From assembly GCA_963678675.1 (NCBI GenBank), contig OY783192.1, forward strand, positions 31,651,250 to 31,715,249: a stretch of DNA of 64,000 nt, in the 5' to 3' direction. Source of the stretch: Xiphydria camelus. Its lineage: Eukaryota > Arthropoda > Insecta > Hymenoptera > Xiphydriidae. How positions within the stretch are numbered: the stretch's first letter is position 1; each line of letters begins with the position of its first letter. Positions 21,726-32,973 of this stretch are shown here, piece by piece. The translations under genes were made by a program, and so were the position numbers. Below the pieces are notes generated by a model. The model saw only the letters and a program-made list of their open reading frames with translations, made no database searches and was not told the origin of the DNA.

Positions 21726-21925
21726 CACTGAGAAAAAGAACATGGTTAAAATGACAAAACGCATCTGGTTAAGCGAGTCGAGCTATTCGACTAACTACAC
21801 GTCTAATTACCGGAAAATAATCAGCTTAACCAAACACATAAACGGAGAGAGAGAGAGGATCCATATTTTACCAAACGGTTTAGTTATGATCTCCGGGAAA
21901 TTGACCGGTTCATTTTTTCTCAGTG
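21726..21925 (+). mobile_element. Family A MITE
   Basis: Ends CACTGAGAAAAAGAACATGG and ATTTTTTCTCAGTG. Internal blocks TTAAAATGACAAAACGCATC and AGAGGATCCATATTTTACC are conserved. Confidence 0.85.
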
Positions 21926-21929
21926 AATA

Positions 21930-22210
21930 CACCGAGAGAAATAATTGTTAGTGCCAAGAAAAAAGTTTTCTTCAGTGAAAAACATGTTATAATTCCAGGA
22001 TCCAGCCATCGTTTTCTTCAGCAAGGAAATATTTGGTAGAGTCGTATAATTGTTCTTTTTTTTCACGCAGAAAGAATTTCTTATCCCCGCAGAGGTAGGT
22101 ACTCTTAAATCAAGAATATAATGTATTCTTCAATCAAGAATCTGTGTTCTTCAAAATGTTTAAGATCGTATGTCGTTGATTCAAGAAATATTTGTTCGAC
22201 ACTAGCAAGT
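21930..22210 (+). mobile_element. Family E MITE, 3'-truncated
   Basis: Starts CACCGAGAGAAATAATTGTT after TA. Contains ATGTTATAATTCCAGGATCC, repeated TTCTTCAATCAAGAA modules and GACACTAGCAA. The expected TTATTTCTCTCAGTG end is absent. Confidence 0.7.
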
Positions 22211-22589
22211 TTGTAACGTGAAAGCTTAACATTCTCAGACTCCTCCGGTCGCTTTTTCTCATGATAAACGAACGTATAATCGCATTCTCTTACGAGTATA
22301 CAAAACAAACTGACGTATCTCGACGACTTATGCATCTAGGTCAAAGCTATTTTAGATTACCGATCGGTAATGACGAGGTAGGATCGAAGACGTAAATCGA
22401 GCGACCCACGCGCCCCGTCAGTGACGATGATACGGCGAGTATGCGAGGCTGCGTGCGCTCAGGGCTCAGCTGCAGGACCTAGAAAGTGAAATCGAAATTG
22501 GAGATCCTCCTTCTCCTCATCAACAGCAGAGATAGCGCTCGAATGTAAAGTGCTGCGGTGCAGAGACACGTGAAGGGTACATAGGTATA
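22211..22589. other. No gene recognised
   Basis: Mixed composition with no repeat match or exon signal. Confidence 0.4.
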
Positions 22590-23058
22590 CACTGAGAAAA
22601 ATAATCTGGTCAATTTAATGAAAATCCTGAAGACCATAGACAAACCATTTGGTGAAACATGAATTCTCCATCTGGTTGGTTAGACTGACCATTTTCTGGT
22701 TAGAATAATTAGACATGTAGTTAGAATAACTAAATATTCGGTTCAACTTATTGGTATTTTGGTTACACTGAAAAAAATAAATTGTAGCATTTACAAAGTT
22801 TACGGTAAATTTCGAGATAAGGCCAATTCATTATTATGATAACTACAATTATTATAGTAAAAATTGTAGTAAAGCTTTCCGAAGTTGTAACCATTGCTGT
22901 AATTTGTACTAAAATTGCAATGACCGTAACAATAAATTAGCCTTGCCCTGAAATTTGCTAAAAACTTTGTAAAACCTACGATTTTTTCCCATGCAAAACA
23001 ACTAAACTTGTTCAACCAGATGCGTTTTGTCACTTTAACCAAGTTATTTTTCTCGGTG
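22590..23058 (-). mobile_element. Family A MITE interrupted by family O
   Basis: Ends CACTGAGAAAAATAATCTGG and TTATTTTTCTCGGTG, flanked by TA. The copy is split at GGTATTTTGGTTA/AACTAAACTTG by family O at 22766-22993; the joined halves match the undisturbed A copies. Confidence 0.85.
22766..22993. mobile_element. Family O MITE nested in family A
   Basis: Left end CACTGAAAAAAATAAATTGT, right end CTACGATTTTTTCCCATG. It shares GTAGCATTTACAAAGTTT and GATAAGGCCAATTCATTATT with the copy at 17061-17288. Confidence 0.85.
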
Positions 23059-23665
23059 TACGTACGTACGGTAACGATCTCCGATCCCTTTGACCACGTT
23101 ACTCCAGTTCCTCGTTATCCCTTCCTCTTCGATCCTCCCCCGAAACTCCTCCTCCGGCTTCGCGGCAGCTAATAAGGATCTGGATTAAATCCCCCTTGGA
23201 TCAACGCGCGGCTATTGAAGCGCGCGGGAGATAAATGCACACGTGTAAATGCATTTATTCGCTGCAGTCTCCCAACTGCACGAGCGACCGCGGGTTGGCG
23301 CTACCGCGCTCGCCTCTAGACGCAGTTGATAAACGCGCGGGCATGGCGCGCAGATTTATTCGTGTAATAGGCGTTTTGCCGATGCATAATATATGATTAC
23401 GGCGTAGGTATACGTCCGAGCGATTTTTGCTCGGTCGCGGTAATCGTCGTCGTCGTCATCGTGGTCGTTACTGCCGCTGCAGGCATTCTAGTCACCGTTT
23501 ACACACGCGCGACCCGCTTATTGCCGGAGGTGTGATACGGTCGGCCGCGTGTTGCGTCGATTTTATGGTGGATTCTTTCGCGCTCGTGGTCCAGTCTCCC
23601 GTACGGGGGAGGGAAGCTTTAAAGATGCTCGTAGAATGGAATGGGATACTTCTGAATGGGGAATA
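23059..23665. other. No gene recognised
   Basis: Mixed to GC-rich DNA with a (GTC)n-like stretch near 23444-23460. No exon signature. Confidence 0.4.
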
Positions 23666-23917
23666 TCGTCGGCTTACTATCAAAGCCTCCTAAGTCTTTG
23701 AAACATTGCGGATTTTCGACTATTCGTATTCTTAAAAAGCTGACACACACACACACATTAAACTGGTAAAATCTCTTAAGTATAGTATGGTTGTGTCAAC
23801 CTTTAATGGCATTTATTGAAACCTTCTAATATGTGTCAGGTTTTTAAGAATATGAATAGTCGAAAAACATCAATGTCTCAAAAACCAGACGTAGGAGGTT
23901 TTGATAGCAAGCCGACG
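23666..23917. mobile_element. Foldback element with about 85-bp inverted ends
   Basis: TCGTCGGCTTACTATCAAAG and CTTTTGATAGCAAGCCGACG, then TTTTCGACTATTCGTATTCT and AGAATATGAATAGTCGAAAA, pair in order. TA flanks both ends. A short (CA)n run lies near the left arm. Single copy in the window. Confidence 0.8.
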
Positions 23918-23984
23918 ATATGTTTCATCTGCAGGAATTCCGAGAAAAAGTGATACATATTAATGGTACCACGTATAGTCGATT

Positions 23985-24195
23985 ATCCTACGACGAGAAA
24001 ACAGTTTATTAATAGTTAGTAAATACATTTTTTAATCTGGCGAAATATAAGTATTTTGCGAGGACAAAGCAATATTAATTATTGGAATGTTTATTTCATT
24101 CGTACTGTTACTTCGAAATATTTAATTATGTGAATTAAATGTCGTAATATTTGACTAATATTTATTTGGCCATATTCAAACAAACATTTATTAAC
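23985..24195. mobile_element. Family X MITE, copy 1 (partial)
   Basis: ACAGTTTATTAATAGTTAG, TTATTTCATTCGTACTGTTAC and ATATTCAAACAAACATTTATT correspond in order to the copy at 32974-33228. Confidence 0.55.
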
Positions 24196-24570
24196 AGGGT
24201 GGCGATAGAACCGGGAAATCAGGGAAACCTCGGTAATTTTTAATGATTTGGAAATCTCAGGGAAATTTGCAAACTGAATTAAAAACTTAGAGAAATATGC
24301 TAAAATGCAAAAATTAGTCCTGTAACGTTATAAAACGTATTGACTTTGTAATACTGACACTCTGAGCTCTGTGTGAGCCATCTGATAAAATGAGTAGTGA
24401 ATAACACTTATTACTGTAGCCATCGGTGAGCGTTTGTTATTATTTTGACTGTCTTAGAAGTGAATTTGGATCTTATGTTCAGCCTATCAGTAAATGTGTT
24501 TCGTACTCATTTCGATGATTACAACTATGCAATTTACAAACATTTCATCAAGAAATCAAAGAAATCTCGT
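24196..24570. repeat. GGGAAAT-type dispersed repeat, degraded
   Basis: Begins CAGGGTGGCGATAGAACCGG, followed by repeated CAGGGAAA/TCAGGGAAATTT motifs. A reverse-oriented relative is at 51590-51685 and ends with CCCCGGGTTGGCAATC. This motif type is widespread in animal genomes. Confidence 0.5.
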
Positions 24571-24583
24571 GGAATTTTACGCA

Positions 24584-24799
24584 CACGGAGAAACTTAAAT
24601 GGTTACGATTACCAGCCAGAATAGTAAATATAGGTCACAGCTTCGAGAGAATATCGTATTAAATGATCTGCAGCGTAGTAATGACTACCATTCGAATAGT
24701 GATGATTACTATTCCGCAGATTATTCAACAGGATATTATCGAAGCTGTCACTTGTTTACTATTCTGGCTGTTAATCGTTACTATTCAATGTTCTCCGTG
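24584..24799. mobile_element. Family F inverted-repeat element
   Basis: Tips CACGGAGAA and TTCTCCGTG. Inner arms CCAGCCAGAATAGTAAATA/TTTACTATTCTGGCTGTTAA and ACAGCTTCGAGAGAATATC/GATATTATCGAAGCTGT are strongly palindromic. It interrupts a reversed family E copy. Confidence 0.8.
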
Positions 24800-24924
24800 C
24801 AAAAAATCTTAATCCTACGAAATATTTTCTTGCACGAAAAAAACTATGGCTCGATCCTGAAATTATATCATGTTTTCGATTGAAGAAAACATTTTTTCGG
24901 CACTATTAATTATTTCTCTCGGTG
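24800..24924 (-). mobile_element. Family E MITE fragment, reverse orientation
   Basis: Ends TTAATTATTTCTCTCGGTG before TA and reads, on the minus strand, the family E order AATAATTAATAGTGCC, ATGATATAATTTCAGGATC, TTTTCGTGCAAG. The rest is cut off by family F. Confidence 0.7.
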
Positions 24925-26802
24925 TAACGGAATATACATAGCTATATACTTTCGAATCCCCCGAGCTCCAGAGACGTAAACTAATTATCGTCGTTCACGC
25001 CGGGCCGCGTTTCGTTTTCTACACTAATCGCTCTCGCATTTGCCCGCGCGAGAAAAGGATTCACGCGAGTGCCCCGGAACACTCGAACGTTCGCCGGGTA
25101 CCGCTTCCGCCGCTTGCACGGCTCCGCGCGGCCCTGGAACTTTCCTCCGCGACTCCTATAAAGCGTTCCGCGTATCATTGAAGTATTTGCTAAACGTAAC
25201 TACGCTCGAGGAAAGCGCGCGGCGCCCGCGCCAATAAATGTAATGGTGCCGTAAAACTTTTTACAGCCTCGCCCGTGCTTCTTGCACCGGTCCGCGGCGA
25301 CGGGAAATCGCAGTCGCGCGAATTATCTTATTAGTATAAGCGTTTTATTCGCGGCGCGTTACCGCTTCGCGAAAACTTAATAGCCGCCCGTTGGGATCTC
25401 TCGCCGAGGGAATGGGAAATTTCTAAACGGGGTGAATCGTGATTATGTGCAACTTTTCTGGCCGCGGTGCATCTCTCTCAGGGGGGAACTGAGAAAATTA
25501 ATTTTCCTCAGTTTTCTTTATTCATCGAAGCGAAATTCTTCGAATCGGTTTCAAATTCGACTGTTTTTCCACCGTGAATCACTCCGCGTTGGTGGGATTC
25601 GTCGAATGGTCGATCACGTTGGTTCTCGGATCAACGAGATCGCCTCCCGATGATCCCGCGCGCCTGTAACCGTAAGTTCACGTAACCTTTCCTTCTCGAA
25701 TTCACGGCGACGAGGAGAAAAAGAGGCCCGCGCGGACCCTTAATAGGCTCGGATCCGATTTACATGGTAATTACGGGGTTTCCTGGTCCCAAATTACTTT
25801 TCGAGGAGGCCCGTCAAAAATGTGGACGCGGAGCTGACGACGGTCCCGGGGTAATAAATACGTAATGAGCACGGAAATAAAACACGAAGATACGCTCGCG
25901 CGGTCGAGAGTTTGTCCCGTCGGGTGAACGTGGCGCGGCGATCGGGATCGATATACGTATATGGCATCCTGTATTACCTCGTGAGACGCTTCGGGTTCTT
26001 TTGTACGAAGTGCGATAGACGCGCTATTCCCGCCCCGCTCTCTTGTCGTCTCACATGTGTTGGGAGGAAAGATTCCGTAGAGGAATCGTGCGAGGAAAAA
26101 GGTGCGTAGATGGATAGATAGTGTTTATTACGCTCCGGGAATGGTGGAGGCCCGTGAGAGGGATCACGAGGGCTCCAAAAATTTGTCGGAGTGTTTCTTT
26201 TTTATTTTATCTTTTCTTAGATAGTCGATCTCTCCGTGGTTCCCCACCGATATTCTCCTTTAATTCTATAATGTAACCTTATAATTCGGAAGCCCGACAC
26301 GTGTTCCCCTGGCATTCGGAGAGGAATTTAAAGGTCTTTAAGAAATGTTCACCGTTTGTCATTTCATCCGTGCTCGGCGCGGGTAACGTATTCCGGTAGC
26401 GGATGACGTATTACGCAGATATGGGACAAATTCTTCGAGAATTTATAGTCTGTCCTTGTTGTGTATTAAGAGATGTTGGAAAATTCTTGGATTTTTCTCG
26501 TATTTCTTCTGTTTCGTACACAGAAGAGCTCATATCCGCACCGATTTCAATTGCAACGAAATCCGCAATGATTTCTACTGTGCGCGCGATTCTCGAAAGC
26601 TCGCTCTTACGGCGATCAATTAATCGAGTGCACCGGTAGATAGTTACCGAGAAAACTGGAAATACCGGAATTGTAGTAAAAATTTCAAGACTCGATACGC
26701 GTTCCTAAATATCTCGCATCGAATGCGCGTTTCCCGATAATTCCAATTTCCTATACTCGACGCGTATGTCTCAGGTTGTATCAAAATTCTCGTTATGCGA
26801 CA
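24925..26802. other. No gene recognised; longest repeat-poor stretch after 11-13.5 kb
   Basis: GC-rich at 25000-25330 and mixed beyond. No MITE was detected over about 1.9 kb. Only short unconvincing frames are present, so the apparent freedom from insertions is unexplained and may reflect regulatory DNA. Confidence 0.4.
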
Positions 26803-26984
26803 CACTCAGAAAAAGGTTTATTTGAATACGAACCTGTTAAAAATTCTATTAATCACAAATATAAATTTTGTTCATGTGAAACGAAGAACTATTTGAATGA
26901 AACAAATGTTTGTGTACATCATCTTAGGGCGTTTATTTATTTCAAACTTTTGTTTGCTCCTCGTAAATAAATCCCTTTTTCATT
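26803..26984 (+). mobile_element. Family C MITE, diverged copy
   Basis: CACTCAGAAAAAGGTTTATT and TTTGAATACGAACCTGTTA match the outer region of the copies at 36237 and 58994; the right end AATCCCTTTTTCATTGAG is its inverse. Confidence 0.55.
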
Positions 26985-27106
26985 GAGAGAATAAATATTT
27001 CTAATCTACACTAATTGTAAGAGAAATTTATAAGACGCACGGCAATAAGTATAACTATGATATAGCTATACTTTAAAGCTAAATGAGGTTAACCAGACAG
27101 TATAGG

Positions 27107-27330
27107 TAATATCATATAAAGCTAAACTTACTCACCAGGAAAGGAGCTTCAATCACTACTATCTCATTAACTATGAGCTTTTGGCTCATATTTGTAGAAT
27201 ACTTTTTTGAAGATAAAATTTTTGTCTGCAATAAAGTCTTATATCGATATAGGCGAAAAATTCATTCATAATGAGATAATAGTGATTAGAGCTTCTTTCC
27301 TGGCGAGTGAGTTTAGCCTCACATGGTATA
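27107..27330. mobile_element. Family G element, copy 4 (fullest)
   Basis: The left arm AAGCTAAACTTACTCACCAG pairs with CTGGCGAGTGAGTTTAGCC. The inner arms AATCACTACTATCTCATTA and TAATGAGATAATAGTGATT pair almost perfectly. The sequence is about 224 bp and non-coding. Confidence 0.8.
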
Positions 27331-27470
27331 GCAATACCAAATAGTAACAAGAGTAATACATATTGCTGAAATAACTATACGTATTACTACAGTAACTAGA
27401 ACTTATTCTTATATTAATAAACTACTAGCATTGTCGTGCAACCGTTCGTATTGAAATAAACTTTTCTCTG

Positions 27471-27666
27471 CACTGAGAAAAAAAAAAGATTAAAAATTAT
27501 TCTGTTTTAGAAGGATAATCTGAGTACGAAAGGTAAAATAAATAAAAAATTATCCTTCCAGGGTTTAAAATTTAACCTTCTCTGGGATAATTTTTGATCT
27601 AGTTTACCTTTCGTATTCAGATTATCCTTCTAACAGAATAATTTTTAATCTTTTTTTTTCTCAGTG
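27471..27666. mobile_element. Element N, near-perfect hairpin MITE
   Basis: Ends CACTGAGAAAAAAAAAAGA and TTTTTTTTTCTCAGTG. The arms AGAAGGATAATCTGAGTACG and GTATTCAGATTATCCTTCT, then AAATTATCCTTCCAGGGTT and TTCTCTGGGATAATTTTTGA, pair along nearly the whole 196 bp. Confidence 0.85.
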
Positions 27667-28795
27667 TAGGTGCATAGCAATTGCGATTGCACTCGGTGCA
27701 ATACATTTTAAAGCGCGTCTACATAGAAAATAGAATCAAGCCGACCGCGATTTTCTTCCGTGCACTGCAAAGTAAAATATCTACCGCTCGATGATATGAT
27801 TACATATCGCGTTTCACGTTGTCGCTATCCTTTCAAAAATTGCAAACACGCATTCCTATCCGACGTTGCATCGCGCCAAGGATCGCAGCGCGATAACGGG
27901 GTGCACTGTCCGCGTGTTCGGCGCGACGGAACATTTTCTCGATACGCCCACGCAATTAACTCGCGCAACAGTCGAAATGCCACGCGCTGCAGTCGCAAAG
28001 TGCATCGCGCGCGCTCGCGCTTCCGTCACGCCGAATTTCGGCGCATCCCATCCGACATTCCGGCACGTATGGAAGTTTCTCGGAATAAATTTAGAAATTC
28101 CCCACCGCTGTGTCAAAATACATCGTCGATAGCTTCCACGAAGCGTCGCGGTGCAATTAAGCACCGCTAACGACTCGCTTGATTTTTCCATGATAACGAA
28201 TCACCAGTCGCGGGTTTCTCTTCGGCACGTAGTTTAGCCCATTTTTCGTAGCTTTCTCTCTCTCTCTCTCTCTCTCTCGCTCGCTCTCTATAGCAGTGTT
28301 AACTCTTGTATAGATTTCACTTAGCGTTCACTTATTGCTCGGCCGTTACTTTTACAGCAACCGAGGGAATTTCTCGTTGACTTATGCGCGTGCGATGCGC
28401 GTACGAACGTCGTGACGCGGGAATCGATCGAAAGGATCGAAAACAATTGAGCAACGAGCGCGTTATTTTCTAACGAAAAGAAAAAACGACACGCGCTACG
28501 CACTCTGGAATTGGAAAAGCGGAGCTGTGGAAAGTTTATGGGATATTTACGTGGCGGCCGTCGGAGTTCGATCGACCGCGAGAGATCACTCGATCTCGAT
28601 CCGCGAGTTATCTTCTGCCATCTGATCGATGAATTACCAGCTGTTACTCGTGATTTTGTCCGCGTAGAATTTGAATTGTTGTATTCTATTTTTAATCGAC
28701 GGATGTCGATGTTGGACATCAATGGAGGATGTGCACCCCCCCCCCCCCACACCCTATCCAAAAGCGCGCCTCTGATGCGGTCTGCAGGGTTTTAT
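27667..28795. other. No gene recognised; (CT)n microsatellite
   Basis: GC-rich, with (CT)n at about 28253-28278 and a C run at 28736-28749. Open frames on both strands lack motifs. Confidence 0.45.
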
Positions 28796-28990
28796 TGAGT
28801 GCCGTCATCTTAGAGCATTTGCCATATTGAAATTATGATGACGTCACGTATCCTATGTCCATCTTCAGATTTTAAGTAACTTTTCTGCCAAAATTCATCG
28901 AAATCGGTGCGGTAGTTTCATCGTGAAGAGGTAAAACGACATACAGACAAATTCACTTTCACATGTATAATATTATAATATTAATATGAA
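28796..28990 (+). mobile_element. Probable 3' tail of a non-LTR retroelement
   Basis: CCAAAATTCATCGAAATCGG, GCGGTAGTTTCATCGTG, AAACGACATACAGACAAATT and a closing TATAATATTATAATATTAA repeat occur in this order. This resembles the 3' region of RTE-like LINEs or derived SINEs in insects (recalled family resemblance). No reverse transcriptase is present. Confidence 0.5.
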
Positions 28991-29233
28991 TTGTTTTACA
29001 CGTTTATAATCATGAAATACGCCTTATCAAAGTAACAGGGATCTGAAATTTTTTCGGGAAAATATAATATTCCATCGTTTATCAGACACACATAACTTAG
29101 ATTTCAGATTTAATCGAATCACGAGAAAATCTCCACTCGCGATTCGTCGTTTTTCCGGAAACGCGCGCGATATCGGCGACAAAATGATTTTTCACCTCCA
29201 CGCGCGCGCGATGCACCGCGAGCGGGTAAATTT

Positions 29234-29289
<56 letters not shown>

Positions 29290-29793
29290 GCGCGAGCCTC
29301 GAAGGCACCTGCACATGTCGGCCTATACCCCTCGGCAGTTATGTATATTTCGCTGCATGTATTTATGCATGAGACCGCGCGCGTGCGTCCGTCCGTGTGC
29401 ATTTCCACAGACGCGTCACGCGCACGTAGGTGTTCCGATATGGACGACGCGCGCGATAGGGCGTGGACCCTGTTACCGATTCGGATAGACGGGTTCGACT
29501 CGATCTCCGGGGTTCCAGGATGAAGCAGATCGATCGATACGTTTGTTACCGCGGTGCATCTCGCAATGTTATTATTTGTCGTACTCACGTAGACGCGACA
29601 TATACCTACGTCCGTCGCTTCGTCGCTCTGCGTCGGGATGTGACGCGTGTGCCAATGCGTTTACGCATAGAGAAAAAGGATTAAAAGAAAAAAATCGTCG
29701 AATCGTCGAATCTGCACCGTGTATGACCCATACCTACCTAGCTTTGAAGTTTTAACAAACTAGTGGATATAGCAAGTATACTTACTACCAAGT
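28991..29793. other. No gene recognised; long (CT)n run
   Basis: A pure (CT)n run spans about 29239-29287. The flanks are CG-rich. Frames reading SLSLSL or ERERER are artefacts of it. Confidence 0.55.
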
Positions 29794-30053
29794 CTGCCGT
29801 GCAATGGTAAAACCTAGTAACTTAATTTACTAGGTTTTAAATATAATTTCGCCATTCTTTATTACTGATCATTTGTGCTACCAGCTCATATAAAAATTTC
29901 TTGCTTACGTCATTCCCCTCATATTTATATTACACACATGCGATGATTTAGTATCTTCTCGATTTCATGAGAAATTGCTCAAATAAAACATACAAAATCA
30001 TAATTTCCCACTCTCATGAAAATAAGTTACTAGGTTTTACCATTGCACGGCAG
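29794..30053. mobile_element. Inverted-repeat element with perfect 31-bp ends
   Basis: CTGCCGTGCAATGGTAAAAC continuing into CTAGTAACTTA is matched without error by its inverse, TAAGTTACTAG then GTTTTACCATTGCACGGCAG. AAGT flanks both sides (29790-29793, 30054-30057), a possible 4-bp target duplication. The 260-bp element is non-coding. Perfect ends suggest recent activity. Confidence 0.85.
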
Positions 30054-30683
30054 AAGTTGTATAATACGTGATAATCTGAAAATACTTTAAAGTGTAGATA
30101 CGACTTTTATGCTTAGCAGGGCAGTATTACTAAATGAAACTAACGAAAAAAATCAGAGCATCTCAGTCGGCTATTACGCGTTACACGAATAAAAGAACGT
30201 TTCCTTTCCTTCCAATAAATGCAACTGCATCCCATGCAGCACACACGCGCGGTTATATCTTCGATCCAGTCCGGTGTTAACCATCACCGCTGTCGCGCGC
30301 GTGTGTCGCCGACCTTATAGCGAGACGAAGGTTGCGTCGTACTGATGTACGCGCGCGCGCGCGTGTTCCTATATTATCTCGATGCGTACCCGACGTCGTG
30401 TATACACTCTCGCGCCTATTTGTATATCTATTTGTATTTGATGCCGCCTCTGACCAGGACCCACTGTTTTTACGTTCACGCTCGAGCTGCACGTAGTCCG
30501 GCGCGCGGTCTGTATTCCTCGTCGGAGCGGCGAGAGAGCAGCGTGTGCCGCGCAACGTCCTCGATTTTTCCGCTCGTCGAATTTACGAGTGGTACTACAC
30601 AACGCGTCGATGTTCGATGCTCGTCGTCGCGAGCGGACTACGGAGTACGCAGGGACTCGTATAAGACGCGTGTAGGTACCGAG
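30054..30683. other. No gene recognised; possible 5' region of the next candidate exon
   Basis: AT-rich to 30200, then CG-rich with a (CG)n run at 30349-30362. A frame is open across 30345-30683, but its translation has no recognisable domain. Confidence 0.35.
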
Positions 30684-30935
30684 ATGGACCCCCCGCCCGA
30701 CAGCGTTATTAAGGTAAACTCGTTTCTGAAAGCAGCATTGTCTCGCGCTGCTGTGGGTCCGTCAGGGCCCCCCGAAGATCTTATTATACTCGAGCTTATC
30801 GAACTTGCGCGTCCGCGCACGGGCGGGGAACTCGTGCAGCGGCGGCCGATTCGCGGGATCCCCCTCCCGCGCCGGGCGCCCTCACGACGGGGTGTGCATC
30901 GATCATCGATGCGATATCTGGGAGATATCATCGCC
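30684..30935 (+). CDS. Weak candidate first coding exon, unidentified
   Basis: ATG at 30684 gives 84 codons ending in phase 0 at a good donor (GCC|GTAAGT). The translation has a hydrophobic stretch DLIILELIELA (residues 33-43) and an Arg/Pro-rich region after it. An alternative donor, AAG|GTAAAC at 30714, would leave only 10 codons. The frame is open well upstream, so the true start is unclear. No family was recognised, and the minus strand is also open over much of it. It could be an alternative first exon, a non-coding exon or chance. Confidence 0.25.
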
Positions 30936-31064
30936 GTAAGTGCATTCTCATTAATTTCTTACGCCGTATGGCGAGAGATCGATGGGCGGGGGAGATGCGC
31001 GTGGTGCTGAAATTTGTCACGTCGCGATGCGTCGATTTAGGTGTAATTTGGAAATTGGAGCATA

Positions 31065-31269
31065 CACGGAAAACAAATGCCAGGAGTTTTTACCGCTTCA
31101 TCCAGCAGCGCCGAGACTCGATCTCATTTTCAAGAATTCGTACAGAGGATGCAGTGCTATTTACTGCTTGCAACGGTCAATAAAAATGTCTGCACAAATT
31201 CTTGAAAATGAGCTCGAGTCTCAATTCTACCGGATAAAGCGGTGAAAATTGCTGATTGTTTTTTCCGCG
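31065..31269. mobile_element. Element W, inverted repeat with about 85-bp arms
   Basis: TA-flanked tips ACGGAAAACAAATG and GATTGTTTTTTCCGCGT. Arms GTTTTTACCGCTTCATCC/GGATAAAGCGGTGAAAATT and GAGACTCGATCTCATTTTCA/TGAAAATGAGCTCGAGTCTC pair in order. Single copy here. Confidence 0.8.
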
Positions 31270-31605
31270 TACGAGATTTTAGGAATTATTCGATTAGACG
31301 TATATGTAGAATTGCATCTACAGGAACGGCAGATGCATATCGCAGCGAGACGAGATAAAGGTGCTCAATTGAATTACATGTTTTCAAAAGAGTTTTATGC
31401 CCCAATTTACAGAATATAAATAAATTGGCACTGTATGAACGTATTAAAGTTCAGCATCTCTGCGAGATATATAATATGTAATGTGTATTATAGAACTGTA
31501 AGGTATTTCGTTATGCATTTCTATTGCATTATGAAGTGTATGATTTTTCCGCTACTAATTATTATATCTGATACCAATCATGTGCATAAAATATCTGTAG
31601 CTCTG
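31270..31605. other. No gene recognised
   Basis: AT-rich sequence without repeat or exon signal. Confidence 0.4.
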
Positions 31606-31870
31606 CACTGAAAAAAATATATCTTGGTCAATCTAATCAAAATCCTGAAGACGATGACCAATCCGTTTGGTAAAATATGGATCCTCTCCATATGTGTTTG
31701 GTTAGATTGACCACTTTTGGTTAACAGAACTAAACGTTTCATTGCAATAACTAAACATTTGGTTAGAATAACTAAATGTTTGATTAAACTGACCAGTATT
31801 TTAGTTACGCTAATTAAATGTATTTAATTAGATGCGTTTTGTCATTTTAATTTAATTATTTTTCTCAGTA
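31606..31870 (-). mobile_element. Family A MITE
   Basis: Ends CACTGAAAAAAATATATCTTGG and ATTATTTTTCTCAGTA. The full set of A blocks is present, including CCAATCCGTTTGGTAAAATA and TTTTGTCATTTTAATTTAA. Confidence 0.85.
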
Positions 31871-32973
31871 TGATGCAAAATGATACGAATTATATTTTTA
31901 ACGAGCTATTTTCGCTTTCTCAAAAAAGCAAACTCTTATCGAAGATGTGATTCCTAAATCATTTTGTGTCTTATAGATACAGATATATTGTATTTATCTA
32001 TTTGATAAGTTGCCTCCTTGCATATTTCCATTTTATCATGAAATCCGATTTTGCCCCGATTGCCATTTATTTCTCATGTATTTTTTTACAATATAGACAA
32101 AATTGCAGCTTAATGCCGAGCCAATCTTGCGAGCTTTCTCTCTCTTCATAATTCTCTCGCAATGCGAACGAGCGTCGATCATCTACATGATCGCTGCTCG
32201 CTTTTTCTCCTAATTTCTTACGCTCGATCCGGACCAAGATCGATAGGCAGTCGTACGCACGTACGAGTATATCGCGAGCCGAGTGCATCTCGAGCGGCGA
32301 ATAGATTCGCGCGCGCGAGGCTTCTTTCCATGCGGAGTCCCTCGGAGAGCCGTGCGCCTTTTTATCTTCGATTCGCGTACGTGGTTACTCGGCTAATTAC
32401 GCCGCCGCCAATTATGGATTCGTATACCGCGCTGCGACTACTTGGAGCGAATACACGCCGCATGCTTCGTAACCGGCGTGCTCGAGATTTCTTTCGGCAG
32501 TTGCGACGTTTCGTGTCTTAGAATATGTTCGATGCGAAATAAAGTCATGTTCCATTGGGTGATTTATACAAAATTTTATTCAAAATATATTTATGATATA
32601 TAGTTATTAAATTGTGGGAAGATTTTGAAGCTATACAGCCTTTAAATTATTTCCACTAGAAATAAATTCAAGATCGGAACAAATTTCTCTATGTAAGGCT
32701 TTAGGATTTTTATAAGTGCTTTAATTGTAATTCGTTTCAAATAAACGTGACAATTGACTATTCCTGATAGAACAATGATTTGCTTCCATTGAATGTCGAT
32801 TAGATTTATATAAATGTTATCAAAATCAAATTGAGTACCTAGGTAATATTTTTTCATCTTATCAATATTTATTCGAATCGAACTAATATATTATTTTTTA
32901 CTATTAGGAATAACCAGTTATCCACTATATTTATTTTCTTAAAAATCCCCTTTTTTCTCGATACTATAATACA
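31871..32973. other. No gene recognised
   Basis: AT-rich apart from a GC-rich island at 32150-32520. Short frames only. Confidence 0.4.

Noticed and set aside
21166..21951. 261-codon plus-strand open frame
   Set aside because: The first part is Arg/Ser-rich CpG-block sequence, and the end is translated straight through a family A MITE and into family E. No domain and no splice structure.
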